Shown here one piece after another: positions 1 to 12,500 of a stretch of DNA of 64,000 nucleotides. Location of the stretch: contig NC_044572.1 of assembly GCF_901933205.1 (NCBI RefSeq), positions 29,660,501-29,724,500 on the forward strand, read 5' to 3'. Under the pieces are notes generated by a model. It was not told the DNA's origin, did no database searches, and saw only the letters and a list, made by a program, of their open reading frames with translations. How positions within the stretch are numbered: the first letter of the stretch is position 1; each line of letters opens with the position of its first letter. The position numbers and the translations under genes are program-made. This DNA is from Camarhynchus parvulus. Lineage: Eukaryota; Chordata; Aves; Passeriformes; Thraupidae.

Positions 1-772
1 TCTTAGCTGAACTCATCAGAGGCTAAGATGGCAGGAAATTGGAGAGATATGGATATAAACACTAGCTTTTAAGGAAAGATAGGGTCCTTCAGTGTAATTT
101 TTAGTTTTAAGATCTGAAATAAGAGGGGGAAATTGCATAACAAGTAAGTTTTTGCTTTATTTTTATGAGAGTAACAAACACCAAAAAAAGACTGTGAAAT
201 GTACCACTACTGTCTTGTCAGAGTAACATGAGCAGTTAATACTGTGCTTGGAAAATGTTGCTGTTTACCAAAGGCTGTCATGATATTCTTGATTGTGGTA
301 ATGAGGAAAAAATAAGGACAGTTGATCACAGTTAACTTGGAATAATTTACTTTATTTCAGTTCCTTGGGACTTCTAAAACCCCTGTGAAACTAGAGACTT
401 TTTTTCATGTATTTCATCATGGGATGTCATATGTTATGAACATCTGTAAAGCATCACTCCTGAATGAACAGAATGGTGCATTGTGAAATGTATGACAGAA
501 GAAATGCCAGATTGTGGGCTTTATAAATTGATTTTAAGAATTCAGTAACTAAGTGGTACTGAATTTTAACTTTAAGCATGCAGAACATGCTACAGAAAAC
601 CGTGGATATTTGTGTGTATGCATTGTATGTGTTTTAGAAAATGTAGTGTGCAAGTAAATCTAAGGGTTCAGTGAAACATTTTCAGGAATGAAATTCATTA
701 TGTTTATACTTAAAAATAAACTTTTTTAGAATACTGACATGCATTTTATTTTTTACCCTCTCTTCCTTTCAG
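1..772 (+). other. BZW2: BZW2 intron (part)
   Basis: AT-rich intron sequence runs up to the acceptor at 772. The 3' end has a pyrimidine tract (about 745-770). I see no repeat or second exon in it. Confidence 0.85.
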
Positions 773-911
773 CAATATGCCCCCCTACTTGCTGTGTTCA
801 GCACTCAAGGCCAGTCAGAGTTGATCCTACTCCAAAAGGTGCAGGAGTACTGTTATGACAACATCCACTTCATGAAAGCCTTTCAGAAGATAGTGGTACT
901 CTTTTATAAAG
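773..911 (+). CDS. BZW2: BZW2 coding exon, third from last
   Basis: This 139-nt exon follows a pyrimidine-rich tract ending in CAG at 770-772 and is followed by the donor GTAAAA at 912. It encodes 46 full codons, starting QYAPLLAVF and ending VVLFYK, plus one base of a split Ala codon. It forms the central helices of the W2 domain. Confidence 0.95.
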
Positions 912-3900
912 GTAAAAGTGTAGAATCCACTGTTGTATTCTGTGCTTGAATTCTCAGTGTCAACCACTCTCTTATGATGTTTAACCAAGTAGTGCATATG
1001 AGAAGGCTGTGCTGGTGTTGAACTCTGGAATACTTTGTGCTTTGAGAGTTCTAAGGAGTGTGTGGCAGCAGGAAAAGCCAAAACAAGCCCTTGTCTCCCT
1101 CTGTTGCTTTCATCCCATTCAAGAGATGTGAGCAGGATCAAGCACTGTCCAGTCATTTCATGTGCAGTTTAGTCCTTGTATAAAATCAATTCTAGGAGGA
1201 CATTTCTATAAATTTCTGGCAGATTTCAGCAGATCAGAGCTTGGTTTTAAGAAACCTTGAGCACGCAAACCCTCCTAGCAGGAAGATTTTTCAGGGCTTT
1301 GGAGTTGGAGGGTTTTTTTACTCACTTCCTACTAGAAGGAGCTTTTCTTATTCTTCTCTTCCTGCCAATTTTTTGCAGGTGCTATAGTTTTGATGGATTT
1401 TATTTTTATTGTGAAATTGACTTCTTCACAAGTTTATTCTGATCAGGTTGTCATAGAGACTAATGGTCTTGCACCGCGTGTGATGGGTGGGTGCCAAACA
1501 GTTTGTTCTTGCTATAAATAGTTGGAGAAGAAAAATCAGCAGGAGTAGAAACCTAACGTTGATCTTTGTTCACTCTGTTGAGTCCAGGTACATGTTCAAG
1601 GCAAATGAGTTCCAGTTGTTACAATAATTTCATGGTTTCAGAAGGCAAAAGGAAGTGAGTCATGTGGATTTATTTCTATCCTTCTTTCAATATAGTGTGG
1701 CCTCCATGATAAATGAAAAAGCAATGCACCTTGTCCTTCTGCCCTCAAATTCTACAATTTGTAAATACTATTAATGACCGTAGAACAACTTGAACCTGCA
1801 AGCTGCAGCAGTCACTTGATTCAGTTTTCTTTGGAAAAGAACATTTGCTTCGGACATGGTGAATGAGAGGCGTAATTGCTGTGCACTCAGAGCATAACTG
1901 ATGGTCAAGCCAGAAATAGTCTTGTGTAGGATTGCTTTCAGAATTTTTGTAGATTCATTACAGTGTTAGCCTGCAAGAGCAGTCCTGAAATTCCAAAGCA
2001 TTCTAAAATCAAAAAGAAAATAAATCACTGAATTGTATATTAAACTTAATATGTTTGAAGAACCTAGTTCCCATCTACTCTGCTCACCCCATGTGCTCTT
2101 ATTCTGACTCAGGAGATTACTTGGGCAGGCTTGTTTGTAGGGCTGAGAAGACTTCAGCCTCAGCACTACAGGTGCCTCAATCCTGTTTGGTATTCACATG
2201 ATGTCTAGAGGAGTATTTGGAGCTACCGTATGGTCTGTCCAATATGTGCTGTGCCTGTATTCCTGCCTGGAATCTCTGGGGCAGGCGTGCTGTAGCACCT
2301 GCCTCTGCCATCTGATGCAGTCATGTGGCAGCACAGCTGCCAGCCCTTCCTGGCCCTGTTTAGGCTGAAGCTGGATCCGCCCTGTTTGACAAACCTGCTG
2401 CCTGCTGGCAACTGTTTGCCTGACCTTACAGCCACTGCCATAGGGCCCGTGTGGGTGCTGGATGCAGGAAGCGTCAGCTCCCTCTGGTTTTGGCAGCTTT
2501 GGAGTTAAAGTGTCCATCAGGTGAGGACATGCTACTTTGTCAACCAGGGAAGATGCTGGGAGCACTAGGCCTTCAATTCCTATTTCTTCTACGGGACTCT
2601 GTTGAGCTTTAGTGGCTCATGGTGTGGTTTGTGCAGTGCTGTGCTGCCTGCCTCTTCTTTGTTTCAGTGCTGGTAGATTTCACCCTCTCCTTCTGCCCAG
2701 TTCGTATCTATCCGCTAAAAACAAGCCATCGAGTCTTTTTGGAGACATGTGCTTTATTTAGATAAATAAAGCAATGACAATGACAAATTCCCAATGACAA
2801 TGTATCTTCTGTTTCCTAATAGCTGAGGAAAAAAAGCCTTCTAAAGTTGTTACTGGCTGTGTCAGTGGTGAGGGAGCTGCAGACACCCCTTGTCCCCTTT
2901 CTGTTGTTCTTAAGTGTAATATGCACAAGATCTGGAGAGGTTTCAGGGTCCCTAATGAACTTCATCTAGTGACAAATAAAGGTATCTGAATATCTGAATG
3001 GGCAGATAAAAATGCAGCTTTGTACCAGCACGAATCCCCATTCAGTTTGTTGCTTGTTACTCATTATGAGGGGGAGTGCTTCCTGGGCATAAAAATAGTC
3101 AGCACTGATGATAGGCACCTAATGCCAGTCACGCTTTGACTAATTTAGTGCTGTGACTACTCTCATCAGGCTGTCCAGCATCTTGCATCTCAATGCTTTC
3201 CATATTTCCATCCTGAAATAGCCCTTGGATTACTTTCCTGTGAATTGCCTGATAATACCTAAACATGTTGACAGCTGGGGCTCATTAGCACCTAGAAGAT
3301 CTTGAAAGTCTGTGGTGTTGATTTTTAAAAATTTATTATTCTGTCTCTAAACAAGACAGAGCATCCATTTTTTCCCCAATGTAAACCCAAGTCCTATTTT
3401 CCTTTAAGTAGCAGCAGCTTCTTACTGGCTTGTAGATATAGTTTGCAAAAACAGTTCTGTAGTTGGTTAAAGCTTCTTAACATTATTATTACTCTACCCT
3501 TGTGTTCCTGAGACAGTATAGAGAAAAATAACCTGTGCAGTTCTATACTGATTCCCAGCTATAATGTTGCTTCTCTGGTTTTCACTTTAAGCCAGTACAA
3601 TTGTTTATCAAACAGCTGCATTTTGACCAAGATCTAAAAGCCAGTTGCAGAATAAGAATTGCTGAATTCTGAGTGGCGCTCAGGAAGTTTGCTGGCTTCT
3701 TTGCTTGCATTGTAAGACGTATGTTGTTTGCCAGTTCCTTCTGTGCTGCAGTGTGTCTCTTCACTGTTGGTAAAATAAGCACTGTTGTTATTGGAATACA
3801 TGCTATATATCATATTCACCTGTTGATCCCTTTCTTTTAGTTTGTGTATATCCTTGAAATTTCAAACATGAAATCTTAACACTGTTGAAATTAATGATCG

Positions 3901-6900
3901 TTCCTTTCATGAGGATCAGAATTTCACCCTTTGAGTAGCAAACACAAAGCCTCTGTGTACTTTTTCATGAGAATTCAAGACAACATTTACAAAATGCAAG
4001 AAATAACTGATTGCAAGTGCATATGAAGTAGGACTCTGGTTTGAAGCATAATTAGACCTCAGAGATATTCTTTTGCAGTACAGAGATACAGCAACCAAAT
4101 GATGCAGACTGACAGAGATTCTCAAATTCTGCAGGGAACACTTAGAAGAAAGGAATCTTCAAGTTTCACTTCACACAGGGGTTTTGTTTTTTGATGGACT
4201 ACAATTATCTTCAAATATCTTAATTATTCAAGTACTTTTTGTGGTACTTGATGCAAAATTTTCCTGGGAAAAACCCAAAACAAACCAGAAGGGCCTTAAC
4301 TGTACTGTGGGTGACATTCCTTGCATTGAAAGAAGCCTTGTCTGAAGGCTGTGTTCTCCCAGCTGAGTTAGCTGCAATAGAGTTGAATTTTGCAGATTGA
4401 TTGACTGTGTTGGCAGTTGCCAGGGTGTGCTTTTCCCTTTACTGCCCGTGGCTATGTGGTTTGAGTTAAAAGCAGGAATTCATTTGCACCGGGTGATTGA
4501 GTGCAAAGCTGAGACCCGAACTTCAAGTAACTTTCCAGTTAACCCTGAAGAAAAGAGACTGGGCTGTTCAGTCTCTCTGCTCTGCAGCTTCTCCCTTTCA
4601 TGAGGGACATCCCTGGAGGCTCTGCTCGTGGGTGGTTTGAGTGGCAGTTGGCTGCACCTGCAGGAAAAGCAGCTCTCTGGGGCTGACATCACCTGGGACT
4701 GCAGTGAGAATGATGTGCACACGCCCACAAACTGCAGTGCTCAGCTTCAGCCATTAAAATATATCTATAATCAACTTTAATGAGGAATAACTATATATAT
4801 ACAAAATTAGTCATTCCCTTCATCCTCCTTCCATTTTCCCTTCCTCCTCCTTCCATTTTCCCTTCCCACTGCTTCAAAGCAACTTAGAGGTATGATTAAC
4901 TATACCCTGCCCTGCATGATTGTTGAATTGAGCATCTTTGTGCAGGTGGGAGAATGCCATCCCTTATGAGCACTGGAGGCATGAATGTATTACACATAAC
5001 ATTTCTTAGAAATTAAAGGAGCATTGCAGTTGTCCTTTTTGTAGTTTAGGGCATTTTGTTCTTCTCTGTTAGGGTAGGAGGTTTATTGCCATGGAGTTAA
5101 ATACAGGCAAATTTTTCATCTTCCAGACTTGAGAACATTTTAATCTTTGAGGCACACAGTGAGATTGCATGCTGCTTTTATCAGATTGGGGTTTTGGGAA
5201 GGGAGGGAGAAATTGCACTTTCCCCTTTGGCCACAAAACCATTGAGCTTACGGGCTTCAAATCAAAAAAAAAAAAACAAAACAAAAACAGACTTGAGTCC
5301 TATTACTTTTGAACTAAGCTATGTGCCTACCTGAAGGTGTTTCCTGGTACAGTATCATAATGTCACCTGTCATGAAGCAACGGGCTTCAGCACTTCTATA
5401 CAACAGCTTCATACTTGTGAATGTGCACAGTGCCCCAGAGCTTGAGCTCAGGACAGGGTTGCTCTACTTTAGTTTTTTTGGTTGTTGGGTTTTTTCTGAA
5501 ATCTCTCCTGATTTTCTTTGCCTGTCCTGTGTGTCATATCCTGAGTAATTTTGCAGATGTAGTTGTGCAAACCTCAGGACTCTGAGGTAAATGTAATCTT
5601 TTCACATGCACCTTTTCATTAAACTGCAGATTCAGGAGTCCATGTGAAATATTTTCAGGTTTGCTAAATTAAAATCCAGATTCATGAAATACTGTAATGC
5701 CTTTGAGCTGCTACTGAGGACTACCAGCAAGTAGTTAATGCAACATGTTCAAAGCCTCTTTCTTCTCTCCAGCGTTTCTGTAACATTGGAGAAAAAGTTC
5801 ATTGTGGCAGGTTGTGATTTCAGGGAGATGGTGGAATTTTTTGGTCCCTCCTGTAGGTTCACCAAGCACAATTTATATGTATGGAAAAAAGCCTAGAGCT
5901 AGTTCAGTCCCCTTTTCCCTGCATTTTCTCAGCATTACTGTCAGCTGCAGTAAACTGCAGAAGAGGTTTTATTTTGGAAAGGTTCCTGAGAGACAAGGTA
6001 ATTTCCAGTCACACAATCTTACTAAATTCCTAATTTTCAAGGAGATTTCACTTTCAGTTACGGTTGAATGTCTTGGAGTAGTTTTGATTAAGTTCAAATG
6101 TATCCCTGGTTGCTTCCATCTGTTTATTATTCAACAGCATATGTGAAATGTGTCTCTTCTGTCTCATTTGATCAGATGCTTTGGGGTTTTAGTGTCATTT
6201 ATTTCAGTTTGTCTTCTTCCCTTCCCTGCCACATCTGCTCTAACTTTAGGCTGAAGCAGAAGGTGATGGTCAGGGTTGGTGCCTTGGCAAGCAAATACCC
6301 AGTGGGTGGGACAGCACCAAGAAGCTCAGGGAAGCAGTGAAGTACATAAATGTGTTGATTTTGGGCAGGGAGGGTAGTTTGTTCAAAGACAAAAAGAATG
6401 GAAATTTTAATGAGGTGTAGAAAGCTGTCTTTAGTCTTTTTATAGAACAAATACAGTTTGATTTTTTTGTTCTTCTTGATGTTGTTGTTTGTTCTTGCCT
6501 CTTGTATTACATAACTGCCAAAATGCCATTGTGGATCCCAGATTTTGCCTTTACAGCCATCAATTACTGAGATACTTGACTTGGCTGGATCACAGGAGCT
6601 TTGTCCTGGGGCTAGAGTTCTGTTGCTAGACCTAAATTTGCATATGTTGGTAACAATAAGTGTCCTTGCTATTTATTAGTATTTCTTTATTCTGAATTGT
6701 ACTCAGCCTCACATCTCCTCACTGACAGCTATTTTGTTCCTGATTCTTGACATAAAAATGTCAGCTGTGCTGTCCCTCCAAGCCAGTCCCTTAAAATGGG
6801 TGGTCAGAATAGTGACCTTAAAAACTTACAAGCTAAAAACAATATAAGACCTTTAGGGGAAAATGATTGCAAAAACTCCCTGCTGGCTGTCTCTTAAGTG

Positions 6901-9109
6901 TTCAGTCGGGAGGTATCTGTCACTTCAGACTTCTAGAACCATGCACAATTCTGTGATACAACAGCAAGAAAAAGCATGGTAATTCTTATTGTGGTAGCTT
7001 CCAAGATGTGCAGGCTGATTATTATATTTCTTTTATCCAGCAATCTTATGTGGTACATTTAAAACAGATGAAGAAAGAGCTCTTCTTGACAGAAGCACAA
7101 TATTTGATACTTTATTTTAAGCCTAATACATTACACATTTTATTGCATCTGGAACCCATTATATGCATCAAATATTCTGTATTTGAAGCCTAATATAGAT
7201 CATGCAAAGCTTGTTCCACTGCAATCATATTAGCTGTATGCTGCCTTTAAAAAAATCTTTGTCCTCTCATGTTCAAATGCTAATCTCTAAAGAATATATT
7301 TTTTTTACAAACACTGATCTGTATTTCAGCTGATGTTCTGAGTGAAGAAGCTATCCTCAAGTGGTACAAAGAAGCACATGTTGCTAAAGGCAAAAGTGTT
7401 TTTCTTGACCAGATGAAGAAATTTGTGGAGTGGCTGCAAAATGCTGAAGAAGGTATGGGTTCGTTTCAAGAACTATGGTAGTCTCTTCGCAAAACTATTT
7501 TTTTTTTCATATTTCAGTTGCGCCAGGATATGAAGTATTCAGGACTCAAAATACAAAGCAGCAGGCATGACCATCTCAATTGTTTCCAGGCATGCCTAAG
7601 CCTAACAACACTTGCTGCTTTTTCAGTGATTAAGGTGTCCCTGTGAAGTCCTTTATTCATTGGGTACCACTTGTCAATAGATAAACTCTTTCAACTTCTG
7701 CAGGGAGGAACTCTGCACTGGTGACAGCATTGAGTACCTTGGTGCTAACACCTGCAGCCAGGCAGTTTTCTGTCCCAGTGCCTTTTTTGCTGTTGTCAAG
7801 TTTAATGACACAGAGCATGAGCTTGCCTTCACCCTGACTCTTGAAACTGGCTTTAGCTGAATGGCCAGGTTAACGTTATGTGGTCTCTATTTGCTGCTTT
7901 AAAATGGTTATTTAGAAGAGGAACTAGTTTCTTTAGTCCCTAACTTGGTTGTCCTCATGTTCTTGATAGGAGAATACTTCTACTGAATAAGTTATGGTTT
8001 TTTGGCATGGAAAAAGAATTTCCCATCAGTTGGGAAGATAAATCCATGTGTAATAGATATGGATAGAATTATTCAGGTTCATTTTCATCCATTTAATGTA
8101 ATTAATTTTATAAACTTGAAGGGAATATGTACTAGGAACAAATAAAACTTAGCAGCAATTCAGATGTTCAGGTAGCAGTATAAAAATGGCAACTGCTTTC
8201 ACACTTAGATTTTGGATGGGCAAGCTTGGTCTAATTAAGCTTTTCTAAAATATTTTCTGCTTGTATGCCTCGGCTGCTCTTTATTTTTATCCTTTCCTGC
8301 ATGTCCCCTCTGCCAGATGTCCTTAATTACAAAGTCCAGTACAAACGGAGACAAAATGTTTCTGTAAAAACACGCCGCCCACGTTTGCCCTCAGAAATCT
8401 GATCTGTGGTGTAATGTTTGTTGGCAGTGAGCCCTTTCCTGTCAGGTGAGCACAGAAATACAATATGATGCAAAGTAGCTTTAGGTTACAAAACAAGCAT
8501 ATGTACTCCTGCTTCTAGGTTACTTCTACTTCTTCTGCTTCTATTACTTAATGAACTTTATCTTATGCTATAAAAATAATTTAAAAAATTGATTTGTACA
8601 TGTTTCTCATACCTCCTGTAGGGTAACCTTTCTAGATAAGCTAGATGGTGATGCTGATTGATATTTGAAAAGCAAATAGTTTCAAGGGTGCTTCCTGGAT
8701 GAGAGTAGAACAGTCTACTCATAGAGATTAGAAGAGTGAGCAAATAATGCTGATCCTTTATTAAACTCAGCTCCAGTACACATTGTGGCTCTGTCGATGA
8801 GGACCTGAATCATTCATAGCAACATGGATAAAATTTCAGTGGCAGATCCGTAAATGAAGAGCTGCACCATGGAGGGCAGCAGAGTAAACCTTCATCTCCT
8901 GAAGCTGTGTGTTTCTTTCTTGTTTTCTCTGTTTGATTTGCCAGCCTTTCCTAGGAAGTACTCGGTGTGGTGAAAATTTTCATTTTCGTCTTTGAAGGAT
9001 ATCTTGTTATTTTTATATAATTACTCAAATCAATGTCCTTGTGCAACCTACATGAAGTGTTTCACTCTCTTCTCTTCCAGAGTCGGAGTCTGAAGGGGAG
9101 GAGAACTGA
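773..9109 (+). CDS. BZW2: BZW2 (eIF5-mimic protein 1), C-terminal part: last three coding exons
   Basis: Partial gene; the 5' exons lie before the window. Coding exons are 773-911, 7330-7452 and 9081-9109, giving about 96 C-terminal residues of a protein that is 419 residues in human. The frame passes cleanly through both junctions (split Ala codon, split Glu codon). What is seen is the end of a W2/eIF5C domain: a helical stretch with [12 protein letters not shown], then [14 protein letters not shown], then the aromatic/acidic box [15 protein letters not shown], and the terminus GEEN. The ending SEGEEN and the residues Ala and Asp in EEAILKWY and FLDQMKK fit BZW2 rather than its paralogue BZW1. 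Family knowledge: 5MP proteins bind eIF2 and eIF3 through this domain and compete with eIF5, raising start-codon stringency in the cytosol. TSPAN13 follows on the same strand, as in other tetrapods. Confidence 0.97.
912..7329 (+). other. BZW2: BZW2 intron, 6.4 kb
   Basis: This lies between two frame-compatible BZW2 exons. It contains a pyrimidine-rich direct repeat at about 4817-4870, a run of 13 A near 5262, and a short CAATGA-type reiteration near 2772-2802. The open frames inside are short, overlap on both strands, and match nothing I recognise. Confidence 0.8.
4817..4870. repeat. Pyrimidine-rich tandem duplication, about 21-bp unit, two copies
   Basis: The block CTCCTTCCATTTTCCCTTC appears twice in direct succession in a strand of almost pure C/T. 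This is directly visible. It lies in a BZW2 intron and is probably a simple low-complexity tract. Confidence 0.8.
7330..7452 (+). CDS. BZW2: BZW2 coding exon, second from last
   Basis: The acceptor is TTTCAG at 7324-7329 and the donor GTATGG starts at 7453. The exon has 123 nt, completes the split Ala codon and adds 40 codons, ADVLSEEAI through WLQNAEE. It carries the conserved lysine- and tryptophan-bearing helices (KWYKEA, KKFVEW) of the eIF5C-like fold. Confidence 0.96.
7453..9080 (+). other. BZW2: BZW2 last intron, 1.6 kb
   Basis: This intron runs from donor GTATGG to acceptor TTCCAG. I see no repeats, RNA genes or extra exons in it. Confidence 0.85.
9081..9109 (+). CDS. BZW2: BZW2 terminal coding segment with stop
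   Basis: The acceptor is CTTCCAG at 9074-9080. Reading on from the split Glu codon gives ESESEGEEN and TGA at 9107-9109. The acidic tail is typical of the family's second aromatic/acidic box. The 3' UTR follows directly. Confidence 0.96.
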
Positions 9110-9545
9110 GGTGGTTCCACACAGCACAGTCTCAATCTAGGTTAATGCCAAATGCGCTTGGGAATGCCATACTGTTCAAGCAAAGAGGCTTTTCTTCAGT
9201 GTCATACAGAAAACTATAGACTAGACTTTCCTTTTGTTTAGAAGAATAAAGGTTTTTAATGGAGCCCTGAGGCATTAGATGCTTTACTTGGGACTCTACC
9301 TCTGGCTCAGTGTACACTAACTTAGGCAAAGACATTCAGCAAGGAGCCATATAGAAAAAGTGAAAAAAAAATACTTATGGACTCCTTTTTATTAACGGTC
9401 TTTTTCAGGTACTATGGTATATGAGCACTCCAATTTCTGTTTATAGAACTGTTTGGTCTGTGTTTGTAGCTCAATATTGGCTTGTGTATGTGATTTGACA
9501 CCACCACATTTTTTTGAATAAATGGCTTTTATATCTTAGTTTTGT
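9110..9545 (+). other. BZW2: BZW2 3' UTR
   Basis: This is non-coding sequence between the stop codon and the inferred cleavage region. There are two AATAAA hexamers, at 9245-9250 and 9517-9522. The second is followed within about 25 bases by a T/G-rich stretch (GTGGTATTAGTGTGT), the usual downstream element, so I take it as the main end. The first could give a shorter alternative UTR. The exact cleavage base is inferred. Confidence 0.75.
9517..9522 (+). terminator. BZW2: Polyadenylation signal, BZW2 distal
   Basis: A canonical AATAAA lies about 410 bases after the stop codon, with a GT-rich downstream element at about 9542-9560. Confidence 0.7.
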
Positions 9546-12500
9546 GGTATTAGTGTGTATGTAAAGTTCTGGCTTGCCAAAGTATTCATGATTCTTCAAG
9601 TAAAAATTACACAAGAATGCCAGCAGACCATTTTCATACCAATTCTTCAAAAAATCAGCAGCTGTAGTTAACTGGTGTAGGGATCACTGCCAAATCTTTA
9701 TTCCCATCCTTACATACAACTTTGGACAGATTAACCATATTCCATAACAAATATTGATTCATTCTGTTCCTTAATTCAAAGAAGATATACAGGAACAAAT
9801 CTGTGGAGTCCCAATTTTGCAGGTACAGTTTATACAAATGATACATAGAATAATATATTCTGCTCAGTTCGAACTACACTCAGTTATTGGTGACTGCTGA
9901 ATGTAGAAACAGAAGTTGTCTCATTTTAGAAGAATTAACTTCAAAACATGCATGACTAGAAGTCATTACGTGTGAAATCTGAAATTTATTTACATCACGT
10001 TTAGAAAAGCCAGGCTTGTATTCTTACAGGAGAAAAGCATGACAGGGCATAATCAATTAATGGAGTGTTGTATTTTGTCATTAGAAACCAGTAAACTAGC
10101 AGACAGTACAGATCTTTCTGAGGGAAAGCCAACACTTCATATAAACCACAGATGATTCTCAGTATGTATCTAGCTTTACTGTAAACAGCAGTTAGCAAGT
10201 GGAAATCAAGTGCTGTTGAGTGCCAGTTTCCATCCACTACAATTTATTTTCCCAACCGGTATTGATCTTTGGAAGGGGAAATATGTCATGGTGATGTTTC
10301 CAGTAAGTTTGAGAAGACCAGAGCCAGTCACATTAAAAAGCAGAACTGATGCCTTAGCTGCATACTTTCCATTTTAGTCCTTGTAATTACAGAAAATAAA
10401 TTTGCTGGGCATGAAAACACATGCACAAAACTCTGCAGCTGTGACGTGGTAGTACTGAGTCACTGATACGCAGCCACTATTGCTAAAAACATCTTAAATT
10501 CAAATTTGCTGTTTCCTGAGGCACTAATGAATATTTGGTTTGGTGTACGTAAAATCACTTTTCTGTATAATCTTAAACTTGGGCTGATTTTGAAGGTGCC
10601 AGTCTCGAGTAGAGTGCAGAGATCACAATGCCATTTCCCTGCTCTGAGACTGCCAGGGAGAGCCAGGCAGGGCCATCTGCTGGAGACAGAAATCATCAGC
10701 TGCAGGAGGCTCTGCGACGCCAAGGGCAGCAGATCCGGGGTGCCTGCTGCCACTGTGCCTCCAGCACCCTGCTGCTGCAGGCAGAGCTGGGTGGATTCAC
10801 TGCACTGAAGTTCACGTGCCTCCAAGCCAGGCACCCAATGATGGTTTCAGGTCCCTGCCAAGTTGAGATACTCTGTGACTACTGACACAGTTGTCCTAGC
10901 TCCACTTATAGACATTGTGTTGGAGAGAAATGGGTGTTTTTAGCACAGGGCTGCTGGCCAAGTTGAGACTTGTGATTTGAAGCATGGTGAGGAGTTTCAC
11001 TCTTGGCTGACAGGAGTTGTTCACTTTTCAGTCACACGATGCCCAAAACCCTACATCTTCTGTGTTCATATCAGGCCTAATGTGTGGCTCCTGGGAGCCC
11101 CTCTCAGCTTGCCCTCCCGCAGGAAAATTATTAGGCACCAACAGTTTCTCAGTCTAGTTTTCAGGAATTTTTCCCCACTTAATCTCTGAGATCAGATGGG
11201 AACTTACATGTGTATTTTGTCATCCAGCATTTCACATATATGCTGGTAACTGAGCTAGGTAGGGGCACTAATACAAATAGATCCGGTTTGCATCAGACTG
11301 AATATCAGTACAAAAGTGTGTAATGATAAGGTTTTTCAGGAAACCTGTAGATTAGAAGCTGGGCAGAGCTTTTGGTGTGACTCCCTTCAGGCAAAGTGCC
11401 CATTCCCTTGAAGCCTTCAGAGAGGCTACATTTCAGTTAAAAATATTCCCAACCCAAGGCATTTCTTCAACACAGCTCTTGAATTAGCGTTTCTCTGATA
11501 GAGAAATCAAAGCTACAGTCAGCACCAAATACATGTTTTTAATATGGACTCAGTTGTCTTGTAAAATTAAAAAGATACTTCATAGAAAATGTGCTGCACA
11601 TAACATTGCATTCAATTTTGAAACTGCAATTTTAAGGTCAGAACTGTACAATCTTTTACTTTACAATAAATTGCAATAGAGTGCACTTTAAAATGGGTAT
11701 TGCTGAATTTGAAGGTGATTCTTCTGTTCTGGCCTGTCCCTGAGGTTTTAACTAAGAAAGCCAAGTACATTTCTTTAAAACATTCCTCTGGTGTACAAAT
11801 GCTCTCCAGGAGAGAGACCACATCATCCTTGGGATGATGCAACAGTGGTTAAAGCACTGGTTATGAATCTGACAAAGTTCCTATTTCTTGCTACTCCAGC
11901 TACCTTATTGCATTGCAGGCTTGTCTAACTATGTCAAGCCCACTGCAGTCAGTAATCCCACAGATCACAAACCATCATTGAGCTGATGCTCCCTGCATTG
12001 TTTTCAACAGCAATCCTACTTCACCCTTACCATGGTTTGGCTGATAGAGATTTACCCCCAAGAAAGTGATGACCTGCTGTGCCAGCATCCCCCTTTTCTG
12101 CTTGGCCAGCACATCCCAAACTCAGCAGCCAGACCTGTGCCAAAAGGAGTGATGGAAAACTCCCCAAACTCATCCCTATGGGAGCTGCAAGCTGGCTGAG
12201 CAAGGAAGGCATGTAACGCCCAGGGAAACCAGCATCTGCCAGGTGAGAACCCCTACAGGATGCCAGGGTCCACTCCATGACCACACTCAGGAGAGGGAGG
12301 CATATGTAGGTGGTCTTGTGTGTGTACACAGTTAAGGTTTTTCCACAAAGGTGGCTCTTCAAGCAACATAGAGCCATTTTCTCAAGTCTTTAAAAGCCTT
12401 CTCCCTCCCCAGTCCATTTCGTGACAAGGTAGCATTAAACAATGCCTCATAAATGGGTGTGGGAGTCGTGTTTTCCTTCAGTGCTGCCATAATCCACAGT

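Noticed and set aside
827..1156. A 109-codon minus-strand frame
   Set aside because: It is antisense to the BZW2 exon 773-911 and runs on into the intron; the plus strand explains the conservation.
10460..10834. Overlapping 124-, 100- and 85-codon frames on both strands
   Set aside because: A GC-richer patch with low stop density on both strands. No splice sites, start context or recognisable domain favours any of them.
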